Shown here: positions 8,099-16,900 of the stretch, piece after piece
Layout of the letters: every line of letters starts with the position of its first letter
Position numbering within the stretch: the stretch's first letter is position 1
Source: Streptomyces liliifuscus
Lineage (GTDB): Bacteria > Actinomycetota > Actinomycetes > Streptomycetales > Streptomycetaceae
Reading direction: 5' to 3'
Length of the DNA stretch: 64,000 nucleotides
NCBI RefSeq assembly: GCF_016598615.1
Contig: NZ_CP066831.1
Span: 6,014,001 to 6,078,000, forward strand
Translations under genes and position numbers: made by a program
Notes under the pieces: generated by a model
Seen by the model: only the letters and a program-made list of their open reading frames with translations
The model's database searches: none
Told to the model about the DNA's origin: nothing

Positions 8099-10888
8099 CT
8101 ACGGCGCGTCCGTGACCGTGCCGTCGAGCACCGGCCCCTCCACCTGTTCGCCGTCCTCCGTCCAGAGGGACAGCCGGATCCGCAGTGACTCCTCCGGCTC
8201 GCTCACGCCGTCCGCGACGACGGGAATCGTCACGTCGGTGCTCAGCTCGCCCTGGGGAATGGCGAGGGGCAGATAGAGCCCTTCCAGCTCGGACAGCGGC
8301 CGGGAGGGGGCCGGTGACTCACCGGTGGTCTCGTCCAGCCAGGCCGGGTCGACGTCGGTGGTGGACAGTTCGGCGCCGTCGACCGGCGCGAACGCGGAGT
8401 CGATCCAGATCTCCGTGTCGGCGACCGCGGACTGGGTGATCCGCCACGTCAGGCTCTGGCCCTCGGTGGCCCGGCTCGGGACCGGCGTCACGCTGAACGT
8501 GGGCATCGGGTCGTCGTCCCTCACGGTCACACCGCCGAGGTGGTTGCCGACCACCGTGCCCTGGACGGCCTTCGCGAACACGTTGTACGCCGTGCCGTAG
8601 CTGTAGCGGGTGTTGCCGGGCACCTCGACAGGCACATCGATGCTGTCGCCGCCGGGGCGCACGGTCACCACCCGGGACGTGGTCTCACGGGTCTCGGGGT
8701 CCGAGACGAAGAGCCGGATCCGACCACTGCCCTGCCCGGAGAGGCGTACCGGCACCTGGTAGGTCTTGACTCCGGAGTCGCCCTCGTCGGCGGTCAGCCG
8801 ACCGATGTCGACGCGGGGGAGCGAGACCGGTCGTACCTCCGCCATGCCGGGGCGCCAGCCCCAGGCGTCGATCAGCCACGCCTTTCCAGACCCGCTGCGA
8901 GGGGTCAGTTCCAGGGACTTCACCTGCTTGAGGTCCAGCCCGGCCGCGGTCGCGGCGGTCAGCGGTACGCGTACCTCCTGGCCCCAGTACGAGGTCGTCC
9001 GCTCGGTGCCCGGCAGCCCGTCGAGGCGGATGTCGCCGAGCGTCGCCCGTCGGCCCGCGGTGTCCGTGAGGGACACGTCCACGCGGGTGCCGGTGGTGTT
9101 CGGGGGCACGACGACCCGCAGGGCCAGCGACTTGGCCCCGGTCACGGAGACCGTTCGCTCCGGCTGCACCCGTACCGCGGAACCCGGCGTCGACCAGTCG
9201 AGCGCCACGGCGTTGCGGCCCGGTTCCCGGTCGGTCTCCCAGCCGGCGAAGTGCGGCGACGCGCCGGGCTCGTCAGGGTTGAGGCAGCTCGTCGCCGGGT
9301 CGGGGTCGACCTGCTCGCACAGCCGGCCGCCGTCCACCTTCACCGAGGGATCGGGAAGGAACCCGCCGGCGCGACGGGCACCGACGGCGTGGGTGAGGAC
9401 GCGGGCGGGACCCGCGGACTTCGCCCGTACGCCGGAGCCGTCCAGCAGCGGCCTGACCCGGTCGTCGCCCGCGACGAACAGCCGGGCCGCGGCGGCTGTG
9501 TAGGTGGAGCCGGCGGCCTGTTGCTGCCTGGCGGTCAGGCGCGTCGCGGCGCCCGGCGTGCACACCGCGTCCGGCGACCCCTCGTCGTCCCAGAAGTCGT
9601 CGTTGGCGGGCGCCTCGGCCTGGCCCGGCGTCCACTCGGTGTTGAAGTAGTTGTGGTTGGCGCCGACCATGTAGACCGCGCTGTGCAGAGCGGCACCACG
9701 GCTGACGCCACGGGTCCCGTCCACGTAGATCTCACCCTGCAGATCGGACACATCGCCGTCGCAGCCGGGCAGGATCGTCATCGACGGCACCTCGGGAGCG
9801 GGGTTCTGCCCGAAGACGGTGGGGCCGATGAGGACGGTCCCGCGGATCTTCCAGCGCACCGGACCCCGGTAGCCGTCCCGGTCGGCGGGAGGCTTGGAGA
9901 GGCTGTCCATCGCCGCCCGGTTCACGCCCTCGCCACCCCGCGAGTGACCGACCAGGAGTACGCGCGACAGGTCGGCCCGCGCGGCCTTCCGTACGATCTC
10001 CGGTGCCGAGGTCCGTCCGGCACCCGACCAGTTGGCCCAGCGGGCGAGGTGCTGCCGTACGAGGGACGAGCGGGCCTGTGCCCCGCCGTCCTCCGCCGCG
10101 AAGTCCTGTCCGTTGACGCCGTTGGCGGATATGGACACCGTCACATAGCCCTGGGACGCCAGCAGTTTCTGGTCGTGCAGATAGCCGCGGTGGCTCGGTA
10201 TCGCCTTCGAGTCGGTGGGGCAGGGCCAGTCGCCGACGAAGTCGCCCTCGGGGCCCCCGGTGTAGCAGGTGGGGTGGCGGCCGTGCAGGAAGAGGGCCAG
10301 CGGGCGCTTGCCCTGGGCCCCGGCCGGTGCGACCACGGCCGCGCGCATCTCGACCGGTTCGGGGAAGTCGGGCAGCTTCACGGACTTCAGCTCGTACTCG
10401 CCGCTGACCGTGCGGTACGGGCCGGGGACGCCGGGGTCCACGGGGTTGACCGGTGGCAGGGACGACGGCTTCACCGGCGCCTTGGAGGAACGCCGCCGTG
10501 AGTCCTCCTCGATGCCGGCCTCGTCGAGGCGGCGGCCCGCGGCCCGCACCTGGAGGTCCTTCGCCGGTCCGAGCGCCACGCCCTGGAGGTCGAGGCTGAA
10601 CGTGTGCCCGTCCTTCGCGGCGAGGGGCCGGCCCAGGAGCCGGTCGCCGGAGTAGAACTCGACGGCGGCGTCTCCCATGGGCACCGGTGTGGTCGAACGC
10701 CAGGTCAGCTGCTGACCGGCTCTCGTTCCGGTGATCTGCCAGCCCTCGGGCAGTCTGCCGTCGGGGTCGGCCGAGGCCGCGGGCGGTGCGGGATCGGCGG
10801 CCGGCCGGGCCTGTGCCACTCCTTGCGACCCCACCACCACCGCCAACAACGCCGCAGCGGCGACCAATGTGCGCCGGGCATGGATCAA
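8099..10888 (-). CDS. Large secreted alpha/beta hydrolase with C-terminal beta domains
   Basis: 929 residues. The start is a TTG at 10888 with GGAGGAG 7 nt upstream; it gives a good Sec signal peptide (basic MIHARR, hydrophobic core, cleavage near AQA). Residues about 190-470 look like an alpha/beta hydrolase: LFLHGRHPTC (oxyanion region), GHSRGGEGVN (nucleophile Ser) and a probable active-site His in GANHNYF. Several Cys pairs suggest disulfides. Residues about 560-690 look like a jelly-roll or carbohydrate-binding-like region, and the C-terminus (about 700-929) has Calx-beta-like segments (VSEPEESLRIRL). Substrate unknown; an esterase, lipase or polyester hydrolase acting outside the cell is plausible. 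It is a single gene, not part of the NRPS operon. Confidence 0.8.
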   Translation of the reverse strand: MIHARRTLVAAAALLAVVVGSQGVAQARPAADPAPPAASADPDGRLPEGWQITGTRAGQQLTWRSTTPVPMGDAAVEFYSGDRLLGRPLAAKDGHTFSLDLQGVALGPAKDLQVRAAGRRLDEAGIEEDSRRRSSKAPVKPSSLPPVNPVDPGVPGPYRTVSGEYELKSVKLPDFPEPVEMRAAVVAPAGAQGKRPLALFLHGRHPTCYTGGPEGDFVGDWPCPTDSKAIPSHRGYLHDQKLLASQGYVTVSISANGVNGQDFAAEDGGAQARSSLVRQHLARWANWSGAGRTSAPEIVRKAARADLSRVLLVGHSRGGEGVNRAAMDSLSKPPADRDGYRGPVRWKIRGTVLIGPTVFGQNPAPEVPSMTILPGCDGDVSDLQGEIYVDGTRGVSRGAALHSAVYMVGANHNYFNTEWTPGQAEAPANDDFWDDEGSPDAVCTPGAATRLTARQQQAAGSTYTAAAARLFVAGDDRVRPLLDGSGVRAKSAGPARVLTHAVGARRAGGFLPDPSVKVDGGRLCEQVDPDPATSCLNPDEPGASPHFAGWETDREPGRNAVALDWSTPGSAVRVQPERTVSVTGAKSLALRVVVPPNTTGTRVDVSLTDTAGRRATLGDIRLDGLPGTERTTSYWGQEVRVPLTAATAAGLDLKQVKSLELTPRSGSGKAWLIDAWGWRPGMAEVRPVSLPRVDIGRLTADEGDSGVKTYQVPVRLSGQGSGRIRLFVSDPETRETTSRVVTVRPGGDSIDVPVEVPGNTRYSYGTAYNVFAKAVQGTVVGNHLGGVTVRDDDPMPTFSVTPVPSRATEGQSLTWRITQSAVADTEIWIDSAFAPVDGAELSTTDVDPAWLDETTGESPAPSRPLSELEGLYLPLAIPQGELSTDVTIPVVADGVSEPEESLRIRLSLWTEDGEQVEGPVLDGTVTDAP

Positions 10889-11119
10889 CGTCCTTCTCCT
10901 CCTGTTGGCTCCTGCGCCCGGGCACCTCGGTTGCCCCAGGTGACCCGGGCATCACTCTCGTCCCTGAGAAGAAGATGAGAATCGAGGCTGCGGGGTTGCT
11001 CGGAGCGGACGTCGGGCCGAGGCAGGCGGAGGCCTCAAGTGGAGCTTGGGGAGGCGGAGTTGACCCCGCGGGGAACCTCCCGGTCGGAGCCGGGGAGGGA
11101 ATCGTCGGACGGGCGGACC

Positions 11120-12067
11120 CTAGGAGCCGAGCGTCGCCAGGGCCGGGCCGAAGGCGATGAGCAGCGGGATGAGCGGGGCCAGGGCCGCGGCCGTCGTCGT
11201 ACCGCGTCGCTGGGTCCGGGGCAGTCGGGGCGGCGGGTCCAGGAGGCGCTCCACCCGCTGGTGGAGCAGGGGGCGGGGAGTGGCGCAGGACAGGACGCCC
11301 CGGTGCTGGTTCAGCTCGATCAGCGCGAGAGCCGTGGTGAGGTGCCCGCAGCGACGGGAGGCCGTGTCGTCGGCGGAGAGCTCGACCAGGCGGTGGGTCT
11401 GGTCGCGGAAGTGGGTGAAGAGCGGGATGCCAGGGAAGCCGGAGGCCAGCGCCTGGGAGAGGTGCAGGAGCCAGTCGTGGCGGGCCCGGGCGTGACCCAG
11501 TTCATGGGCCTGGATGGCGTCCAGCTGGTGGTCGGTGAGGCGCTGCAGCGCGCCCGTGGTGACGACGAGCTGGGGCGGGCTGCCCGGCATCCACCAGGCG
11601 TCCGGGTACTCGTCCTCCAGCACGAGGAGCGGGCCGCGGGAGTCGCTGAGCCCGGCCGGCAGCTCGGGGGCGCGTTCGCGCAGGTGCTCGCGGCGCAGCC
11701 GGCCCCGCCTGCGGGCCTCCGTCACCTCGCGCGCCAGCATGGCCGTGGTCCAGGCGGCACCGCCGGCCAGCAGCAGCGTCAGCGCGGTGGTCCAGGGCGG
11801 GGCGGCGGCCAGGTCGTACGCCGCGGTGACCCTGGGCGGCGCGGGCGCGAAGACATGGACACGGACGGTGTGGAAGACCGCCGAGGCGCTCAGCACCAGC
11901 GAGGTCAGACAGCAGAGCAGCACGGTGGCGACCAGGCACTGCCACACCCACAGCGCGAGCACGGGCTCCCGGTCGGGCCAGAGCGCCCGAGTCAGGACAC
12001 GGGGCGCCGCGACCGCGGCCGCCAGGGCGACGACCGCCATCAGGAGGAGGGAGATCGATACGGTCAT
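11120..12067 (-). CDS. M56 (BlaR1/MecR1-type) membrane metallopeptidase
   Basis: 315 residues. There are hydrophobic segments at about 5-25, 37-60 and 95-115, then a cytosolic peptidase region with the zinc motif HELGHARARH followed by the ELSADD Glu ligand region, and a final TM near the C-terminus. No penicillin-sensor domain is attached. M56 proteins usually pair with a BlaI/MecI/CopY repressor encoded just upstream. None is present here; instead a 32-codon ORF overlaps the start by ATGA. The start at 12067 lacks a well-spaced Shine-Dalgarno sequence of its own, so coupling to that ORF is plausible. Substrate unknown. Confidence 0.88.
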   Translation of the reverse strand: MTVSISLLLMAVVALAAAVAAPRVLTRALWPDREPVLALWVWQCLVATVLLCCLTSLVLSASAVFHTVRVHVFAPAPPRVTAAYDLAAAPPWTTALTLLLAGGAAWTTAMLAREVTEARRRGRLRREHLRERAPELPAGLSDSRGPLLVLEDEYPDAWWMPGSPPQLVVTTGALQRLTDHQLDAIQAHELGHARARHDWLLHLSQALASGFPGIPLFTHFRDQTHRLVELSADDTASRRCGHLTTALALIELNQHRGVLSCATPRPLLHQRVERLLDPPPRLPRTQRRGTTTAAALAPLIPLLIAFGPALATLGS

Positions 12068-12162
12068 GTCGCGGGGTACCTCTCGTCCGCCGGCCGTGCC
12101 GTGGTGAACGTGCCGCCCGTGGTCGCGGGGACGGCGGTGAGCCGTGCGGGGCGGACGGTCAT
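12064..12162 (-). CDS. Possible 32-residue leader ORF coupled to M56 peptidase
   Basis: An ATG at 12162 is preceded by AAGGAG with 8-nt spacing, a stronger ribosome site than that of the peptidase gene. The ORF ends in an ATGA overlap with the peptidase start. The 15 bases around its start (12158-12172) are a near copy of those around the peptidase start (12061-12075), so it may have arisen by local duplication. A possible promoter upstream on this strand has a -10 TAGCGT (12195-12200). I recognise no protein family. It could be a translational leader or chance. Confidence 0.4.
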   Translation of the reverse strand: MTVRPARLTAVPATTGGTFTTARPADERYPAT

Positions 12163-12291
12163 GTCGCGGGCTCCTTCGGGAAGCGGCGGTGGACACGCTA
12201 CCTGCCACCGGGGCCATGACGGCAATGAGCGGCACGACTGCGAACCGCGAGTAACCATGGACGGCATGGACGCATGGACGGTGGTGGCGCG

Positions 12292-12765
12292 GTGAGCGGG
12301 GCGAGTGGCGGGAGCGCGGCCGGTGATGGGAGCGCGGCCAGTGGTGGGCGCGGGGTGAGCGGTGGGTACTCCGGTACGCCGCTGGCCAAGAAGATCGGGA
12401 TCAAGGCCGGGCACCGGGTGCGGTTGCTGCACCCGCCGGGGGAGGGGTGGGCGATCCCCGGGCTGCCCGAGGGCTGTGAGGTCGCCGAAGGCGGACCGAA
12501 GGAGGCGGACATCACCCTGGCCTTCTACCGGGAGGCGGCCGTTCTGGCCGCAGAGGGGTCCGGGCTCGTCGAGGCGCTCGCCGACTCCGCGATGCTCTGG
12601 ATCGCCTGGCCGCGGAAGGCCGCCGGCCATGTCAGCGACATCACCGAGAACGGACTGCGGGAACTGTTCCTGCCCCTGGGTGTCGTGGATGTGAAGGTCG
12701 CCGCGCTCGGGGAGGACTGGTCGGGGCTGAAGTTCGTACGCCGCAGGGAGAACCGGCGTATTTAA
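12292..12765 (+). CDS. DUF3052 family protein
   Basis: About 157 residues. The conserved part begins at GTPLAKKIGIKAG and contains RLLHPPGEGW, a DITLAFYRE segment and the C-terminal AWPRKAAGHVSDITE and LREL segments typical of DUF3052 proteins. The family is small, soluble and functionally uncharacterised. The N-terminus is low-complexity Gly/Ser/Ala, so the start is uncertain: ATG 12274, GTG 12292 and GTG 12355 are all in frame and none has a clear ribosome site. It diverges from the M56 peptidase and lies 54 bp before the glycosyltransferase. Confidence 0.75.
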   Translation: MSGASGGSAAGDGSAASGGRGVSGGYSGTPLAKKIGIKAGHRVRLLHPPGEGWAIPGLPEGCEVAEGGPKEADITLAFYREAAVLAAEGSGLVEALADSAMLWIAWPRKAAGHVSDITENGLRELFLPLGVVDVKVAALGEDWSGLKFVRRRENRRI

Positions 12766-12818
12766 AGAGTCCTTACCATGAACGGCTAGCATCGCCCCTT
12801 GTTGTCGAACGAGGTCGA

Positions 12819-13733
12819 GTGGTGGGGGTGGGCGCCGTGCCGATGGAGCCGCGGATCGCGGTGGCCGTGGTGACGATGGGCACACGGCCCCAGGAGGTCG
12901 ACGCGCTGCTCGCGTCGGTGGCCAAGCAGGACGTCGCACCCACGCGGATCGTGATCGTCGGGAACGGCTGTCCGCTGCCCGAGTTCGCCGACCGGCTGGG
13001 GCTGCCCGGCGAGGTCACCGCCATCGAGGTCGACGAGAACCTCGGCTGCCCCGGCGGCCGGAACGTCGCGCTGCGCCGGCTGCGGGAGTTCGGGGACGTT
13101 GACGTCGTCGTCGACCTGGACGACGACGGGCTCCTCGTCGACCCGGACGTCCTGCGGCGGGTACGGGACCTGTACGCGGCCGATCCGCGCCTCGGCATCG
13201 TCGGATTCCGGATCGCCGACGAACACGGCGAGACCCAGCGGCGGCACGTGCCCCGGCTCGGTGCCAAGGACCCGATGCGGGGCGGGGAGGTCACCGGCTT
13301 CCTCGGCGGCGGACACGCCCTCTCCATGGAGATGCTCGCGCAGACCGGGGACTGGCCGGCCGAGTTCTTCTTCGCGCACGAGGAGACCGACCTGGCGTGG
13401 CGGGCCGCCGACGCGGGGTGGACCATCCGGTACGAGCCCGAGCTGCTGCTCCAGCACCCCAAGACCTCACCCGCACGGCACGCCATCTACTACCGCGTCA
13501 CCGCCCGCAACCGCGTCTGGCTGGTCCGGCGCCGGCTGCCGCTCCCGCTCATCCCCGTCCACCTGGGGGTCTGGATCGCGCTGACTCTCCTGCGGACACG
13601 CTCTGTTGGCGGGCTGCGGGCATGGTTCGGCGGCTTTGTGGAGGGGCTCCGGGTCTCGGCGGGGGAGCGGCGGCCGATGCGCTGGGGGACCGTGTGGCGG
13701 CTCACGCGCCTGGGGCGGCCGCCGGTCGTCTGA
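12819..13733 (+). CDS. Family 2 glycosyltransferase
   Basis: 304 residues. It has the GT-A fold of GT2 enzymes: an N-terminal nucleotide-sugar strand (VAVVTMGTRPQEVDALLASV), ENLGCPGGRN, the DxD-like metal site in VVDLDDDG, and HEETDLAWRAADAGW near residue 190, which is the usual catalytic ED region. The C-terminus is basic with a short hydrophobic stretch (LIPVHLGVWIALTLL) that may associate with the membrane. Starts at GTG 12819 or 12822 follow GAGG by 4-7 nt. It probably transfers a sugar to a cell-surface acceptor. No partner genes are adjacent, so the substrate is unknown. Confidence 0.88.
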   Translation: MVGVGAVPMEPRIAVAVVTMGTRPQEVDALLASVAKQDVAPTRIVIVGNGCPLPEFADRLGLPGEVTAIEVDENLGCPGGRNVALRRLREFGDVDVVVDLDDDGLLVDPDVLRRVRDLYAADPRLGIVGFRIADEHGETQRRHVPRLGAKDPMRGGEVTGFLGGGHALSMEMLAQTGDWPAEFFFAHEETDLAWRAADAGWTIRYEPELLLQHPKTSPARHAIYYRVTARNRVWLVRRRLPLPLIPVHLGVWIALTLLRTRSVGGLRAWFGGFVEGLRVSAGERRPMRWGTVWRLTRLGRPPVV

Positions 13734-13975
13734 GCGGGCTCCCGCCGACGTGCTCTCGGCCCCGGTCGCTACGGCGACACTCCCCCGAGCCGCGGCGACC
13801 TACGACGCCAACCGCGTACCGGAACGACCGGGTCCGAACGGTGATCAAATCAGGCCACGCCAACCGATCGCTAACATGGGGCGAACGGTGTGGCGAGGCA
13901 CAGAGTTTCGCCTGGGAGGTGGCGGGAGCGGCGGATTCCGGCCGTTGACGGCCGCCGATGGGAAGAGGCGGACAG

Positions 13976-16900
13976 GTGGGCGGCGGACAGCGGTCGGATC
14001 GGGGCGCCGGGCTGCGCCGCGGTCGCTCGCCCGGCGCCCCGGGCGGGCCGTCGCCAGGGGCGATACCCGCGCCGCCGGAAGCACCGCCCGAGTTCTCGCC
14101 CGACTCCCCGTCCGAGTCCTCGCCCGAGCCGGGTTCCGGAGGGCGGTCCGGTCCGCGGTCCGGGTTGCCTCTCGGGCTGCGTTTCGGGCTGCGTTTCGGT
14201 CTTCTCGGGCCGACCGTCGTGTACGACGCCGACGGTGTGCCGCGGCCGGTGAGCAGCGCGAAGGGGCGGGTACTGCTCACCGCTCTGCTGCTGGAACCGG
14301 GCCGGGTCGTCTCCGTCGACGTGCTCAAGGACGCGCTGTGGGGCGGGACGCCGCCCGCCTCCGCGCACGCGTCGCTGCAGAACCACGTGACCCGTCTGCG
14401 GCGCCTCCTGGACGACCCGGACCGGCTGCGGTCGGTACCGCCCGGCTACCAACTGCGCGTATCTGAAGGCGAGTTGGACGTACGCCTCTTCGAGACCCGG
14501 ATCGGCGCCGCCCGGGCGGCACACGCGCGGCGGGACTGGGAACGGGCCGTGGCCGAGGCCGTGGCGGCACTCGGGCTGTGGCGCGGCACCCCGCTGACCG
14601 GCATGCCTCCCGGCCTCGGCGGGCTCTCCCTCGTCCAACGGCTTGAGGAGGCACGGCTGTTCGCCCTGGAGTGCCGGTACGAGGCGGAGCTGGAGCTGGC
14701 CCGCGGGATGTCCGACGGGGACGTGCGACTCTCCGGTCTCGCGGGTCTCGCTCCCGAACTGGCCGCGCTGGTCGCGGAGTTCCCCCTCCGTGAGGCCTTC
14801 CATCGCCAGCTGATGATGGTCCTTCACCGGACGGGCCGCCGGGCCGAGGCCCTCGCCGTCCACCGCGACCTGCGCCGCACCCTCGTCCGCGAACTCGGCG
14901 TGGAACCGGGACTCACGGTCCGGGAGGCCCACCTGGAGATCCTGCGGGACGAGGGTTCGGGGGCACCGACGGATTCGAGGGCGGACGCGGGAACAGGGAA
15001 GGGCGCGCCTACGGAGACGCGATTGAGGTTGGGCACGGGGGTGCCCGCCGGTGCTGAGATCGGTGCCGCCGGGACAGCGGCTTCCACCGGAGCCGCGGCT
15101 TCGGGCGAGACAGTGGCTTCGGGCGGGACGGAGGCTTCCGCGGGGGCAACGGCTCCCGGCGTGGCAGCGACTTCCGCGGGGGCAGCGACTTCCGCCGGGA
15201 CAGTGGCTTCCGCCGGGACAGTGGCTTCCGGCGGGACGGAGGCCCCCGCGGGGGCAACGGCTCCCGGCGTGGCAGCGACTTCCGCGGGGGCAGCGACTTC
15301 CGCCGGGACAGTGGCTTCCGCCGGGACAGTGGCTTCCGGCGGGACGGTGGCTTCCGCGGGGGCAACGGCTCCCGGCGTGGCAGCGACTTCCGCGGGGGCA
15401 GCGACTTCCGCGGGGACAGTGGCTTCCGGCGGGGCAGCGGCTTCCGCAGGGGCAGCGGCTTCCGGCGAGTCCGCGGTCTCCGCGGGGGCAGCGGCTCCCG
15501 GCGAGGCAGTGGCTTCCGCCGAGGCAACGGCTTGCGGCGAGGCGGTGGCTTCCGCCGGGCGGCAGTTCGCCGGAGGCGACGGCGTCTCCGCCCCGCTGTC
15601 CGCCGAGTCGGCCTCCAGCCGTACTGATCAGCGCGGAGCCGACCACCAGCCCTCTGCGGAAGCCACCCGGGCCGCCCTGGCAGGCCCGGCCGCCCCGGCG
15701 GCCCCACCCGCCCCGGTCATCCAGGCGGCTCCAACCCCTCCAGGCGCTCCCAAGGAGCCCGCCCTCGTCCCCGTCCCCCGCCCCGCCCAACTCCCTCCCG
15801 CTCCCCTCTGTTTCACGGGTCGCGCCGAGACCATCGGCAGGCTGCGGGCCACGCTCGTGCCGACCGGCGGCGGGCACCCCAGCGTGGCCGTGGTCAGTGG
15901 CATGGCGGGCGTCGGAAAGAGCGCGCTCGGCGTACAGGTGGCGCACGGGCTGCGGGCCGAGTTCCCGGACGCCCAGCTGTACGTACGGCTGCACGGGGCC
16001 ACGCCAGGCGTGCCGCCGCTCACCGTCGGGCAGGCCCTCGCCGCGCTGCTCCGCGACCTGGGTGTGGAACCGCGGGGCGTCCCCGAACACCCGGACGCGG
16101 CAAGCGCGTTGCTCCGCTCGCTGCTGGCGCCCACCCGCACCCTGCTCGTACTCGACGACGCGGTGAACGCCGCCCAGGTCCGCCCCCTGCTGCCCGCGGG
16201 CCCCGGCTGCGCGGTGATCGTCACCAGCCGCTCGCCCCTCACCGCGCTGGACGGCGTGACCCGCTTCCCGCTCGCCCCCCTCTCCGACGAGGAGAGCGCC
16301 GAACTGCTGCGGGCCGTCTCAGGACGGGGCGGCCTCGACGGTACGCACCCTCTCGTCGGCCTCACCGGACGGCTGCCGCTCGCACTGCGGATCGTCGCCG
16401 CCAGGCTCGCCGCCCGCCAGGTCCTCACACCGGACGCGCTCGCCGGTCAACTGGCCGCCAGCGACGGACGGTTGCACCACCTCGAATACGACGACCTCAG
16501 CGTGCGCCGCTCGCTCGCGGTGGCCCTCGACGCGCTGCGGGCCTCGGACCGCGAGGCCGACCGGGACGCCGCCCGCGCCCTGCGCCGGATCGGGGCGCTC
16601 GACCTGCCGACGTACGGGGTCCCGCTCCTCGCCCGGCTCCTGGGCACCGACGAACGCCGAACCGAGGCCGCCCTCGACCGCCTCGTCGACGTCGCCCTCC
16701 TCGACGAGACGACGTACGGCCGCTACGCCCCGCACGACCTCGTACGCGACTTCGCCCGCGAGGTCGCCCGAGAGGCGACGGAGAGGGGGAACCCTGGCCG
16801 CACGGACCCTGGTCTAACGGGCTCCGGCCCCACGGACCCTGGCCCCACGGGCTCCGGCCCCACGGACCCTGGCCCCACGGAATCCAGCCTCACGAACTCC

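Noticed and set aside
8540..10501. 653-codon plus-strand frame opposite the secreted hydrolase
   Set aside because: The minus strand has a signal peptide and GHSRGG motif; the plus frame is a shadow.
15060..15560. Possible CRISPR array
   Set aside because: Repeats are 18-bp coding units without unique spacers and keep a reading frame.
13871..16090. 739-codon minus-strand frame with GSRCPRG-like repeats
   Set aside because: It mirrors the 108-bp repeat of the regulator; collagen-like appearance is a by-product of the repeat.
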